Shown here: positions 11,603-23,990 of the stretch, in pieces
Layout: each line of letters begins with the position of its first letter
Position numbering within the stretch: the stretch's first letter is position 1
Source: Mixophyes australis
Taxonomy: Eukaryota; Chordata; Amphibia; Anura; Limnodynastidae
Length of the DNA: 64,000 nucleotides
Reading direction: 5' to 3'
Assembly: GCA_036250195.1 (NCBI GenBank)
Contig: JAVHZZ010000008.1
Location: forward strand, 9,290,434 to 9,354,433
Notes under the pieces: model-generated
Database searches by the model: none
What the model was told of the DNA's origin: nothing
The model's input: the letters and a program-made list of their open reading frames with translations, nothing else
Made by a program: the position numbers and the translations under genes

Positions 11603-12795
11603 GCATGGTTGAGAACTAGTTACAATGCAGCCATAATGGATGTGGCAGACTGACATGGATGAGAAATATTTTTAGTGTGGCCATACTGGATGTGGGCAGA
11701 TTGACATGGCTGTGAACTACTTACGGGTGCGGTCATATAGGATGTGGGCAGATTGACATGGCTGTGAACTACTTACGGGTGCGGTCATATAGGATGTGGG
11801 CAGATTGACATGGCTGTGAACTACTTACGGGTGCGGTCATATAGGATGTGGGTAGATTGACATTGCTGAGAACTAGTTACCATACTTGCCAACTTTTCCT
11901 TGTTGGCTTCAGGGAGATGCCGGGGGAGGTGGGCGTGCGGGGTCGTGAAGGGTTCGATATTTGCGTCATTAAGCCCTACCCCCCGCCACTTATCTATTGC
12001 GGGGGCAAGAACCGGGAGGTTGCCCTGCCAGAAATGCGGGAGTCTCCCAGACATTCCAGGAGAGTGGACAACTATGCTTAAAGAATTGCAGCTAATGAAT
12101 CTCTAGAGACTGAAGTGTCTTACATTTTTGTCTCCATTACTGAAATCATGTTGTCTTACCTGTCAGTCTTTGATTAAATCTTGGTCTCCAAGAAAATGGC
12201 CACCTCCATAGGCATCAATACATGGACATAGGACACAATTTCTGAACTGTGTCATCATGCCACAGATGGCGAAGCCAACCACGTCTTGTACTGGCTCAGC
12301 ATCAGGGAGAATGCCAGACTCTTCAGGGAGTAAGGGAGATCACCCCTATTTCAGGGAGTCTCCCTGACATTCAGGTAGAGTTGGCAAGTATACTAGTTAC
12401 AGTGCAACCATACAGGATGTGGGCAGACTGACATGGCTGAGAAATAGTTTTAGTGCAGCCATTTTGAATGTGGGCAGAATGACATGGCTGAGAAATAGTT
12501 ACGGTGCGGTCATGTAGGATGTGAGCAGATTGACTTGGCTGTGAACTAGTTACAGTGCGGCCATACTGGGTGTGGGTAAATTGACATGGGTGAGAAGTAG
12601 TTACAGTGCAGCCATGCAGGATGTGGGCAGAATGACATGGCTGTGAACTAGTTACAGTGTGGCCATACTAGATGAGGGCAGACTGACATGGTTGTGACCT
12701 AGTTACAGTGCGGCCATACTGGATGTGGGCAGATTGACTTTGCTGTGATCTAGTTGCAGTGCGGCCATACTGGATGTGGGCAGATTGACATGACT
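11603..12795 (+). repeat. 52-bp tandem repeat array, interrupted by a MITE
   Basis: The unit holds 'gtgcggccatactggatg' and 'tgggcagattgacatggctg'. Clean copies start at 11701, 11753 and 11805, giving a period of 52. The array continues from 12393 to about 12795 in more diverged form. The 512-base element at 11881-12392 was inserted into it later. Confidence 0.9.
11881..12392 (-). mobile_element. CATACTTGCC-type hAT MITE with perfect 8-bp TSD
   Basis: Begins CATACTTGCC and ends GGCAAGTATA (inverted termini). It is flanked on both sides by CTAGTTAC (11873-11880 and 12393-12400), an 8-bp duplication as made by hAT transposases. Its interior is the reverse of the elements at 50960-51571 and 56243-56858. 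The target lies within a 52-bp repeat unit, so chance resemblance between flanks should be kept in mind, but the match sits exactly at both ends. Confidence 0.75.
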
Positions 12796-13129
12796 AAGCT
12801 CATGCAACCTATGTATCTCATGTGTCATGTTTTAATAGCTGACCTGAAAATTCTAATTATAAATTAAATCTGCAGCTCCCAATTCTTAAAACAGGGATAA
12901 AGAAATCAGGAGTATAAAGTAGAGTTATGTGAGCATGATATAATTTTCGTTATGGAATTCTCAAATATCACCATATAACCCATGTTCAAAATCTATTCTG
13001 TGGAATATTCGACCTATTCTATAAAGTAAATGTATTATGTAGAGTTCTGTAATAATTTTATGGGCAAAAAAGATTGTGCAATGATGTACTGTAGAAACGG
13101 GTAAACAATATTCATTTTGTATGTCACGG
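12796..13129. other. Unclassified spacer
   Basis: AT-rich, with no recognised feature. Confidence 0.4.
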
Positions 13130-13450
13130 TTCTGCAATCGGCAAACAACTTTTCAGGTTGGCTCAGTCTTATAGATATATTTTATTTTTGCAGACACAAC
13201 AGATTACTTTAAGCGACACAATTTTGTGTAAAAAAATAATTGATTTTGTGTTGCAAAATAATCCTTTTTAATTTGTGTTTTGCTAAGTTTTGAATTACAA
13301 AGTTGATTTTTTGGCACAGCTCGAAATTTGGTGCAATCAGTTAGTTACTTGTGACTATGTATAAAAAATGAATTGTGTCTCCTGTTACGATATCTTTTGT
13401 TTTAGTAGACAAAATATACGCTTGACAAATGGCACCTCATAGTATATAAC
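13130..13450. repeat. Degenerate AT-rich repeat, right block
   Basis: Same texture as 10445-10965: words such as gacacaattttgtgt, gattttgtgttgcaaaat and aatttgtgttttgct recur irregularly. Confidence 0.4.
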
Positions 13451-14244
13451 CAATATATTTTGTTCTGATTTAGTGCTGCAATAGTGAATTGATAGAGGGA
13501 ATATCGTGTGAGCGTCCTAGTGAATCGATTGGTTGACTATTGGTACCGCCCACAAACGAGCTGCCTCCATGTTGTGTAGGTGACCTGTCTGTTTCAGTAA
13601 GAAGAGTAACTGAACAAAAGGTGTGTTGTGGAGACTTTTATCTTTTCAGGCAGCCCCTGACAAGAGCCTCTATACACTACGTACATTAAAGGCTTCACCA
13701 CATTGTTCTCAAAGAAGTATGGTAAGAAAATGATAATTAGTTGACTCCATCACCCGCCTGGAACAGACGATAAAACTGATTCCTTATTTATTGCAGCACA
13801 TATGTTTTTGCTCGGCTCCAGAGCTCTGGTCCTGAATCCCGGAGATCTCCTTGGCCCGCAGGATTTCTCTGGATGCCTTTCTTCCATGTGTCAGGTAACA
13901 AGTTGGACTTGTACCCAAACATGAGAAGGGCATTGACTGGAAATTCCTCTGGGGCTTAGTCAGACAGATGCTGCGCAGGCTCTTTCTGAGCCGCCCCAGA
14001 CTTTATTTATAGCCTACTATGAACTAATATTTGAAACCTCATTCATCTCGATAAGATCATTGACATGTGAATAATGGGAAAAATAAGGACGGGAAGTTGG
14101 TTAAGTGGCTCCATTGAAGGAAAAGGACAAAAAAAAAAAAATAGAGACGGATGATGTCACAGCTGGGCTGCATTATACATTATTTCTGGTTCTGTGTGGA
14201 AGGATCAATATGTGTTTTATTTATAACTTGCACTAATCGTCTCC
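13451..14244. other. Unique stretch with an exon-like segment
   Basis: No repeats were recognised. A segment at 13797-13894 is bounded by an acceptor-like ttatttattgcag and a donor-like CAG|GTAACA and is open in two frames. It could equally be a conserved non-coding element or chance. Confidence 0.3.
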
Positions 14245-14452
14245 ACACTGTGGAGGCAGCCATGTTGTGGTCTTAACCCATATTTATACAATTGCACATT
14301 ATACAATAGTCACATGACTAGGATCGAGTGACTTCACTGAGGCAGGAACCAATGAGAGGGATACGATGCCTCATGCCTGTGGTATGCATAGGCTGCATTC
14401 TATTGCTTATTAATATTGGTTCAGTACACAAAATGGCTGCCTCCGTTGTGTG
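14245..14452. mobile_element. Fold-back MITE with GGCAGCCAT/ATGGCTGCC ends
   Basis: The left end (cacactgtggaggcagccat) is the inverse of the right end (aaaatggctgcctccgttgt). Related copies lie at 33956-34177 and 51579-51747, with a partial copy at 33637-33735. Only non-coding sequence lies between the ends. Confidence 0.6.
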
Positions 14453-14849
14453 CCTTTACGGTATCTCTAGTTTCTAGTGAATGGAGAGGCTGCATTAATT
14501 ATTCGGTGACAAATTGCTGGATAGTGCAGAGCCGGCAAGAGAAATTTTGGGCCCTGATGCAGCAACTTCCTGGGGCCCCTTTTATATTCACTGAAGCGGG
14601 CGGGACCACACCAGGTTGGTGGCTCCTCTCATTTCAGAAGCAGGACAGGGCCCCCAGCACTTTGCACTTGCTCCCTCATCCCTCTCTGTGCCCCTGCTGA
14701 TGTCAGGCTAGACAGAAAAATGGTGTCTGGTACCCAGAAAAATTATGTGATTCATATGCTCAACCCCCTCCTCCCCTGACGCATGGTGATAACGTTTGCA
14801 GATTTGCCCATCCGTGACTTCACAGAGTTCCCCTTACATTACCCAGACA
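14453..14849. other. Unclassified repeat-like spacer
   Basis: Contains a GGGCCC-rich block (14548-14660) reminiscent of the fold-back repeat at 24698-24845. No gene was recognised. Confidence 0.35.
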
Positions 14850-15355
14850 GGGGCAAACGCAGGATTTGTAGAGAGGGGTTTCCACGCCACACCGCCAGTG
14901 GGCGTAGCTAGCACTAGCATGCTTCAGGGTGTGGCTATAATATTAGACAGTGCTTGGCTGCTGCTCTCCAACTCTTTCTATCCATCTTATACACGGGCAA
15001 TGCTGCGTGCACTACTGTTAGGGGCACACAGCTCTCCCTTTTCGTGCACAGCTGTGTGAAGCGGGACATACCTCCCAACTGTCCCTACAATCAGGACAAA
15101 GTCCTGACTGAGTGTGTCAGTGCAGTTGACAGACTGTCCTGCTGTCTCCAACCTGTTCTTGCTGCTTTCAGTACTTGTTGGGGAGAGATGGCTGTGAACA
15201 ATGCAGACAGAAACGATCTGCACACAAACTGAAAAGTGGCTGGTCCTGGGGAAGGGTCCACCCACCTCAAGCAAACAGTACCCCAGGCTGGGAGGAGGGG
15301 GGAGTTCCAGGCACTAGGAAACCCCCCCCCCCCCCCCCCTCGGTTTGCCTATGCC
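14850..15355 (+). mobile_element. GGGGCAAACGC element with nested insertion
   Basis: The left end (ggggcaaacgcaggatttgt) and the right end (ggtttgcctatgcc, the inverse GGCATAGGCAAACC) are imperfect inverted repeats. It matches the copies at 19019 and 26820 but is about 200 bases longer, because unrelated sequence at about 15063-15240 interrupts it. The right end includes a long C run near 15319-15340. Confidence 0.65.
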
Positions 15356-17671
15356 AGATGGGAGCTCTGAAGAGTCGGCAACTATGCATTTATCATGGAG
15401 ATCAATCAACGCAATGTGATTACCAGAGGCTCGGTCGTGTGACCATTTGCGTGCAGCATTTTCACGTCCGGTACGTTTTGACATGCCTCCATATCCCCTA
15501 ATAGTGCAGATTTTGTGGGGACAGTCCCAAATAACAACACCTGAAAAGATCAAAGGCTTCCCGAATTGTGGCAACACTCGAAAAGATCAAGGCTTCCCGA
15601 ATTGTGGGTGTGGCTATTGAGAATGAGGGTTGTGCATATTAGGGGCATGGATCTGTGCATAGCCAAATTTTGTCCTGATTTTTTTGTAACTGCAATGCTG
15701 GGACATGTACATTTGGGTAAATGAACTACACAGAATGACATATTGATCTATGACCCTACACTAAATACATTCACATTTTGATCCCATGCCACGTGAATCA
15801 GTTTGGCTCATAATACACAGACGTTAGCCCGACGTCAGACAGGTTCCTTAAAGAACTGCTAAGCTCAAAATACCAGATTATCCGCTGGAAAATTGCATTT
15901 TATAAAATCTATGGAATTCTACACACAAATAAACAGTGATTCGGATCATTCGTCCACTCACAAATCCATTTAGCTGGTTTTTAAAATATTATTTTATTTT
16001 TGTTTAGATAATTAATAAAAGTTAGGTTTTAAAAAATGAATGTGTATGAATATTCTGAATTACTATCTATTTGTGTGTAGAACTCCACAGTGCAAAAATA
16101 ACTAGTCCAGTCTTTGGCTTGTTGTCTTTATACTATTATTCCTCCTGTGTGGTTGCACCTCAATATCCAAAGATAATTATGACATCTGCAATAAATATAG
16201 ATATTATGATGAATATTATGAGATTATGAGCTGGAGTTCCTACAAATAATACTAATGCAACAATTAGTTTCTCAATAATTCTATAAAATCTATAAATATG
16301 GGCTTCACATTATACGTGATGCTGGACGCACAGAGCGCCAATGGGCAGGGGGCAGTATATAAACACACATGGGTGGTTTTTATGGGTCAGATCAAGATCG
16401 GCATTTGACCCTTGGACCAAAAGTCAGATCACATGGAAACCAGTTGGCGTAGTTGGCAGAGGAATCCAAACAGACCAACCACAATCATGGATTTTGATTA
16501 CATGATGTTCATTTAAGTCCTCCCCCTTGGAAACATTGGGATAATTTGCTGACACTATGTGCCCTACCTATACTTATTAATCGTCTCACCTAAGAGGTAT
16601 TGTCCTCTTTTATCAGCTATTTTGCCTCAGAAATGCTAGTGTTCCTCAACAGGGTTACCTGAATACTTGAAGGAAGTGAATTTGTGTACAAGATGTAACC
16701 CTCCCTCCCCCCCCCCCCCCCCCCCCCCCCCCATGAGCATAGGTCATTCCTGATATTTATGATCTACCAGATCTTTGCTATAAAGCATCTTGTTGACCAA
16801 GTTTTAGCAATAATTGAAAAATACAAAGTTTATCAGTCATGTCCTTAATATGAGATATCAAATGTATCACACCGAGGGATAGAGCTGTGTACACACTACT
16901 TCCAACTGTCATTTTTAATGGCATAAGAGAGAGCTCTGCTACAATGTAGCTATGAGACTCTGATCAGAACAAGTTTGCAGATTGATACATTCAGCTCCTG
17001 TTAGACAAAGAGCAAGCAAAGGGATATGTAAGAAAATAAGAACAAATATATTTTTCTCCTGGTCTATTGAAGGTTACTCTGGGAACTTGTGTGCTATGCA
17101 GTATACTGACACTATCTAAATACATCATAATAATAATAATAATATTATTGAGTTAGATACACCACTTAGGGTGATGTACCTAGGACCAATGAGACTCAGA
17201 ATCTCTAATAAGCTGTGAGAAATGTTTTTTTACTTTAAGAAAATACAATTCTGCTTTTGGGAATGAACCAACCTCTGCTCCATTTCTCGACTGACATTCG
17301 CATCCTCTTTTGGACCTATCGCCCTCCATTGTGAAGCTGTTCTTTAATGCAGGAATGGGGTCCAAATTACCCACTGAACCCTCCTCATGCTTTGATCCAG
17401 GAATATTACAGTCCATTGCCGGGTGTTTAGCATAGAAGGCCAGATTATAATTTACAATTAATAGGATTTAAATAAATTACTGTCCTTACTTATTTTATTA
17501 AATTCTTATCCTCCAACTAAAAATAAGTTGATTTGCAAACATTGTTATCTTTCTGCCATTTTGATAAACAACGTCATTTTATTATCTACTTTTTCCGCAC
17601 AAAGTGCTGACTGCTTTGTACAGAGTAGCAACAATGTTTCCAAAAAGTGAAAGAAAAAAAACACTCTAAGC
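15356..17671. other. Unclassified spacer
   Basis: Mostly AT-rich unique-looking sequence. A pure C run lies at about 16704-16732 and a short (TAA)n at about 17127-17150. No supported gene. Confidence 0.45.
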
Positions 17672-17674
17672 TCA

Positions 17675-17871
17675 GGGGGTAAATGTATCAAGCTGCGAGT
17701 TTCTGGCGGGTTTGAAAGAGTGGAGATGTTGCCTATAGCAACCAATCAGATTCTAGCTGTCATTACGTAGAATGTACTAAATAAATAGTAACTAGGATCT
17801 GATTGGTTGCTATAGGCAACGTCTCTACTTTTCAAACCCGCCGGAAACTCGCAGCTCGATACATTTACCCC
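17675..17871. mobile_element. Near-palindromic MITE carrying paired X-box/CCAAT motifs
   Basis: Near-perfect inverted repeat whose arms begin GGGGGTAAATGTATCAAGCT and end with the inverse. It is flanked by TCA on both sides (17672-17674 and 17872-17874), a 3-bp duplication as in PIF/Harbinger elements. Each arm holds GTTGCCTATAGCAACCAATC (17728) or its inverse (ending 17820). It is non-autonomous with no coding capacity. The superfamily is inferred from duplication length. Confidence 0.7.
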
Positions 17872-17874
17872 TCA

Positions 17875-19018
17875 GACTGGCATCTTCTTAAGCCCACGTG
17901 AAACATGTTAGTTGTAATCTTCAGCGTCCAAGTTGATGGGTTAGAAACAAAGTTAATATTTGCTTATTTTATCACCAATAGAAGTTTTAATAGTAATTTG
18001 AAAATTACCTTATTATCCACAGGAAACTATGAATAAAACTTGTAATTTTCTAAACACCATCTCTAGATAAATAATATGGAAAACCTGTAAAAATTGGGTT
18101 ATTGCATCTTTAAATTGTTGTTCAGTTTTGACTTTTGATTTTCTTATACCTGTTACTTCCATTTTGGTGCAGTTCAGGGTAAAGTTAGATTTGATTACTG
18201 CAATCCATGGTGTATTCTCCAGAGATCTAATCAGTGCCTGTTCTCCGTGACCCTATGAATTATCTCTCTTGTACGGGATTAAATTAATAGACAGAACAGA
18301 ACAGTCAATTTATAAGCTCTTTGTTAACTTTCTGCTGCCAATCTTCATCCAGAACACATTGTATGTAATTTCGGCGATCCCCCTTCCGCCCCCCTCCCTC
18401 CCGCCTGCACACACGAATTACATTCTGCATGATTGTACAGTGCAGTAATTACTTGTCATTCCATCTCCGCAGCCTATCAGTTCATAATGGACATTGCAGA
18501 CACGATGTTTCACTTACTCTTAGAAATATGTTTCTAAAAATAATTTTAGTGCCTTTTATTATTTATATGTAGCGTAGAATTGTTTCCAGACCCTCTTCTA
18601 ATTGTCTCACTGAAGAACTAGATCGGTAATGTTGGTATTGCTGCTCTAGGGAAAAGTCCCTCTTGAAAGATTCAAACCACAAACAAAGTGTATGGCGGGA
18701 ATTAATTGGTCATTAACCCCGTCACTACCTCAATGGTTGTTCTGGCAGTCGAACACACGGTACGACAGTGGATTATAATTCCCCAGAACAGTCATGTGTG
18801 TTGGCCGAGTATTTTCTCATTATTGGTTTATAATACACAAGTGATATTAATATATGTATAAACTCCTGTAAATAAAATCTGCGCGATCTGTGAGTTCTAA
18901 TGTCATTGCATCATTGTTCACTAAAAAATCTTATACATATAAAGAATACTACACACCCTTACTGTAAATGATTCAGGATATTACAAGTCACCTGAGTGAT
19001 TAGTGAATTGTACATACA
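17875..19018. other. Spacer with a CNE-like block near 18350-18540
   Basis: No repeat was recognised. The stretch around 18410-18500 holds several homeodomain-like words (gaattacat, cagtaattact) in unique sequence, which is the look of a conserved non-coding element. Conservation cannot be tested here. Confidence 0.3.
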
Positions 19019-19318
19019 GGGGTAAACGCAGGATTTGTAGAGGGGGGTTTCCACACCACGCTGCCAGTGGGCATGACCAGCATGCATGGGGGCGTGGCTA
19101 TGATTTTAGACAGTGCTTGGCTGCTCTCCAACTCTTCCTATCCCCATAATATACATGGGCAATGCTGCGTGCACTACTGTTAGGTGCACACAGATCTCCC
19201 TTTTCAAGCAGAGCCGTATGAAGGGGGGCAGGGTCCAGTCTCCTCAATTATACAGTGCCCCAGGCTTGGAGGGTGGGGGGATTCCAGGCAATAGGAAACC
19301 CCCCTCAGTTTGCCTTTG
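19019..19318 (+). mobile_element. GGGGCAAACGC element, short copy
   Basis: About 300 bases, collinear with 26820-27127. It starts ggggtaaacgcaggatttgt and ends with cagtttgcctttga. It lacks the insertion present in the 14850 copy. Confidence 0.7.
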
Positions 19319-20852
19319 ACATAAGAATTCAGCTTGCAGCTTTGTGCCTTTATATGACCTCCAGCAACCACTCATATGCTAATTAGAAAATGAAGGCATG
19401 TCATTGGTCGCTATGGGTTACAGTGCGTTTGCGTTGTAGCGTTGAAGACAATCTCTTCTCTGTTCTGAAGAGCTTACATTCTAATTAGTGTTGCTCTGAC
19501 AGCTTGACAGGGTCTCAAAGAGAATCTTATAAACACACAGAGAAGTCTCCAATCAGAGGTTACTGAATTTCTTCCATAATACCGCAGCAAAATGCTGCAG
19601 CGATATGTGGCGTACAGATGTTTGCCATTCAAGCTGGTCCTTGTGCTTTGATATTTCAGGAGGGAACGTCAGCAGCCGAGCGGAATCACATGATAAATCG
19701 GAAATGACATTCTGCGCTACGGTATAATGTTACATCACTGCACGCTCTGAAGTCATGTACCTAGATCTGTGCTTTACATCCTGAGCAAACTGGACTCGAC
19801 ATTTGTAAACAATAAAACAAAATTACCGTGAACCAGTAAATCAATATACAAAAAAATGCGTTATGGGTGGTAAAAATGATCACATTGAAATAATATTTAA
19901 AATTTGGTATTAGGGTCATCTTCTCTATATTAGGGTCACGATTGATATCCATCTCCTCTCCATCGCCAAAGAGCTTGAAGACTCCAATATCTACCAGTAG
20001 TATAATAAGAGTAGTTTAACCCCTTGCGGACCAACTAATGCAGTCACGGGTAATATGCGGCCCTCCGAGCCGTCCCCTGCGGCCCCTTAGCTCATTCCTG
20101 TTGTATTGTCGGACTTGTCTGTTATAGCTTGTAACACTTGTGTAAAATGCTGCTATGTTATTACAGAGAGGTGTCTCTTTCTTTTATGACATGTTTTGAT
20201 TGATCTTATTGATCAGTGGTCGAGGTGGAAATTTAGAAGTGGTGACGTGAAAAATGTAAGTGAATGGAATTTGATAGTTTTACATTCAAAGCATTAAGAG
20301 AAGTGGCCTCTGGTGACCACATTTGGTGGTAAATATATGGGGGTTGAACTTATTGCCTAAAATTAGTTTTGGGAGGAGAGAAAGAGATTTTTTTTCTTAT
20401 TTTGCCATTTTTTTCCCTATATAAACCCCCTATGTGCTTCCCCTGATCTTCTGCTACTCAAAGAGCGGCTTCCCCCGTGCCGCTTAGTCTCTAGTTCCCA
20501 GCGCCTGGTCACACAGCCACCAACAGTCCCGGAAATAACCTCATATTGTTATATTAACACAATCACTGGCTGAAGGAAGCCGCCGTTTTCTTACACTACA
20601 GTTTCAAACAAATAAATTGAGGAACCACAATTAGTTGACCTAGTTTATCCCAGCATTTTAATTAAAGAAGAACGTTGGCTGGGGTCTTCAATTCAGGAAA
20701 ATTATTACTCCTGTCACCTCCGTCGCGGTGACTAATATATAGCGTAAGGCATGAGCATGGCCTCACCACACGTGTTTGGGTTTTGTCTTGGCAAGAACGT
20801 GGGTTACTCTATCATTACAAGATAACATTACCCCCAACGAAAAATATAATAG

Positions 20853-20910
<58 letters not shown>

Positions 20911-22289
20911 TATATACTTATTTATTAAAATGAGTGACTTTTAAATATAACCTCCCACTAACAAGAATAATACTAAAGCATTGGTAATTACTAATTTTAA
21001 TGCCATGATCAAGTAAAAAAATGCTAATTGAAATGTGTCAAGATTTAATTTCAGTGTTAACTGACGACTAAAATTGAAAAAAAAGAAACAAACAAACAGA
21101 ATCTACTGTATAGAGATCACTGTCCTTGGGTCTGAGACGTAACCAGACAGTTTAGAGCCCTGGAGGAGAAAGCTCATTGGTGGGGAGCGAGCATTCAGTG
21201 CCGTAGAGGACAGGATTGGTTCTCCCATAGTCAGCGTTACAAGGAGTAATGTTGATCCCCCCCACCTTGGTTTTCTTGGTCTGTAATTGCTTTGCAATGT
21301 AGAGATCAACTGGATCCACTGGATCTCTAGCAGAGTCTCCCACAGCAGTCAGGTCTCACTTGTTAACGTCCCATGTTCTATTCACTCCAAAGTCTGCAGC
21401 TGATGAACATATACTGTAACTACACTCTCAGCTAATGTAATAAGCCAGGATAAAATAACCACCTACAGTCTAGGACTACTTACCTACATATCTAATACTA
21501 CACACCTACAGATGTCTAATCCTGCCCTCAGAAGATAAAATAGGGGTATACTGCTTCAGCATTGATAACGCCACAAAGTAATTTCGTCAATCTCGTAATG
21601 TAAGACTAGAAATGTTCAATCGTGTGTGACGTACGTTTCTGCAAAGAGCATTCTGGGAAACATTTGTAACTTATCTGAAAGAGAATGTAAAGATCTGATT
21701 GTGGAGACGGATTGAGGCCTCAAACAAGGCAGCAGAGGAACCAATGTATGATATCCAGATCTCTGCTCATAAGAAGCCACAGATATAACAAACGTTCTTA
21801 TAAAATGAAAGAGTTTATATATTTTTCTTGTACATTTCATCTACTCAGGATCAGAAAATATGCAGCTACTAAAAGCATTCTGTAGTTCCTTCATCAAAGC
21901 TGAAACACATCTTAGAATCGCTTCCATATGGTAACAAGGCTCAGTTGTCAGAACAGGTCTGTCTATCTGCTGACTGGATACTGCACAGTCTGTCCGAGGG
22001 CTTCAGTCAAAAACTTGGGTTGAGTTAAAGGGTCATTAAATAGAAAATATGTTTATTCAAACCGGTGCACCCCCTTTGTGCCTCTCTGGTGATAAACATA
22101 CCCCTAACCTCTGCCTCTACTACTGCGCAGGGATTCACTGACATAGACTGACCCATCTCCAGATGTTCAACATTGCTTGACTGGTAGTATCAATCTGACC
22201 ACTGGACTTCATAATAATAGAAGGCAAAGCCCAAAGCGAAGGTGGATGTCTGGATCAAACACTCCCATGCCAACATTTTGCCCCTGGTT
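19319..22289. other. Unclassified spacer with (TA)n
   Basis: Unique-looking sequence with a long (TA)n microsatellite at 20857-20908. A minus-strand frame at 21152-21343 has no recognised motif. No supported gene. Confidence 0.45.
20857..20908. repeat. (TA)n microsatellite
   Basis: About 26 uninterrupted TA units. Confidence 0.95.
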
Positions 22290-22622
22290 ACACTCTATAC
22301 AGACATAGGACACTACACCCCCAACATGACCTGACCACTGGACATGATCATAATACAATTCTATTACACTATATACAGACATAGGACACTACACCCCCAA
22401 CATGACCTGACCACTGGACATGATCATAATACAATTCTATTATACTCTATACAGACATAGGACACTACACCTCCAACATGACCTGACCACTGGACATGAT
22501 CATAATACAATTCTATTATACTGTATACAGACATAGGACACTACACCCCCAACATGACCTGACCACTGGACATGATCATAATACAATTCTATTACACTAT
22601 ATACAGACATAGGACACTATAT
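22290..22622 (+). repeat. 76-bp tandem repeat, about 4.3 copies
   Basis: The marker 'agacataggacactacacc' or a close variant recurs at 22301, 22377, 22453, 22529 and 22605, exactly 76 bases apart. Copies differ at only a few positions, so the array is young. Confidence 0.95.
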
Positions 22623-23027
22623 GAAAAGCAAAGGACACCTAAATACCATACTAGTCAGCTCTGGCTACTGAGACTACATGGTCCAATTCTTCCCCAGTTC
22701 TAACACAGAAATGGTACATATTGCCCAGCATTAGTGCATACTGAATCGATTATTTTTCTATAATCGATTAATTTTTCTATAATAAATCACAATTCATACA
22801 GCATGCAGAATAACAAGATAGCATTGAATGTCATCCATCAATCAGATTAAGGGAAGTAGATAAAAGGTCAATACAAAAAAAAAACAAAAAAACATTTGTC
22901 AAGTCCGAACATTTCCAAGGTCGAACCTTCAAAACTGTTATTTGTCCATCGAAATCTGGGATGGGTACAATGATGCCTCATTTAGCTACAAGGTAAGACA
23001 GCGTGATGTCCGAGGGAAAAGACTAAG
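22623..23027. other. Unclassified spacer
   Basis: AT-rich, with a short direct repeat of an atcgatta/atttttctat word near 22745-22780. No gene. Confidence 0.4.
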
Positions 23028-23158
23028 GGGTTCAAACCTTCTAAAAAGGAAAAGTGGAGGTATCGCCCGTAGCAACCAATCACATTCTAGTTATCATCTC
23101 CTGGCATGAACTAGATAAATGATAGCTAGAATCCGATTGGTTGCTGTCTGCCTCTAAT
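23028..23158. mobile_element. Decayed copy of the X-box/CCAAT MITE
   Basis: Arms containing 'gtagcaaccaatcacattct' and the inverse 'agaatccgattggttgct' surround 'gaactagataaatgatagct', as in 17675 and 37296. The outer ends have diverged. Confidence 0.6.
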
Positions 23159-23852
23159 TAAAGAACACACAGAATAAGTATAAGTGTGTAGTTGTGTGTT
23201 ATTGAATATTGAAATTGTCAGCGACAAAACTTTGAAGACCAGGAACCAATTTTCAATAACTTTTTCTTGGAACTCATGAAACCAGCAATGTATGTGTTAA
23301 AAAAAATAATAAAATTATATAAATAAAATTCAGGTACATATACCAGTTAACCCTTCGCTGACCATTTAAAATGAATATCTCTGTTTTTCTTCCCCTCTCT
23401 TATCCTGAGCTGGGTTGTAAAACTCCACAGTAACGAGGGGACCGTTCTCCGGGAGAGAGACGCCCAACAGCAGCCAAATGATCTCATCCTATGTGAGGGA
23501 TTGCTAACAATGCAAAATCCTGGCTATAAACCCCGGCTCTGCCTGTCCTAAAATGTATCCTCCGGCGGAGTTAAGTGTCCGCAGCGCCCCGATGTGTTCC
23601 TTTCATACAGCAATCATTTCGGAGGGAGGGAAAAAAAGTCCAATATCCCGGGTGAGCGTTTAATTCCATCGCTAGACGGCCCTGAAACATTTCACCAACA
23701 GCTCATTAATATTATTAACATTTATTTCTAATGCAGCGGAATAGTCTAGAGAACAGTAGGGCCGGAGCGATAGAGGGAAGCGTGGGAACGCCAGGAAGCC
23801 TACCACACACCAGATAGGCTGCTTGTGAGAGCAGACGGAGGCGTTCTACAGT
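23159..23852. other. Unique stretch, CNE-like at 23390-23780
   Basis: Non-repetitive sequence with homeodomain-like words (ctcattaatattattaac) and moderately high CpG for this window. No reading frame is supported. Confidence 0.3.
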
Positions 23853-23990
23853 CATTTATTTATAAAGCGCCAACATACGCTGCAGCGTTGTACAGTAGGG
23901 ATATAGAGACGGCTTATATTGTAACAATACAGGGACAAACCCGGAGAGAGAGAGAAGGCGACAGAGCTTACAATCTAGACACAGTTGTTG
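23853..23990 (-). repeat. Second dispersed repeat family (gcgccaacat type), short copy
   Basis: Begins 'tttataaagcgccaacatac' and ends 'gagcttacaatctagac'. The same order is seen at 43028-43160, 53247-53790 and 61386-61670. It is related in its tail to the tRNA-like repeat but has a different interior (gggacaaac, gagaggagag-like). Class unknown. Confidence 0.6.

Noticed and set aside
21152..21343. Minus-strand frame with protein-like composition
   Set aside because: Considered as an exon or processed pseudogene, but no family was recognised and no convincing acceptor precedes it.
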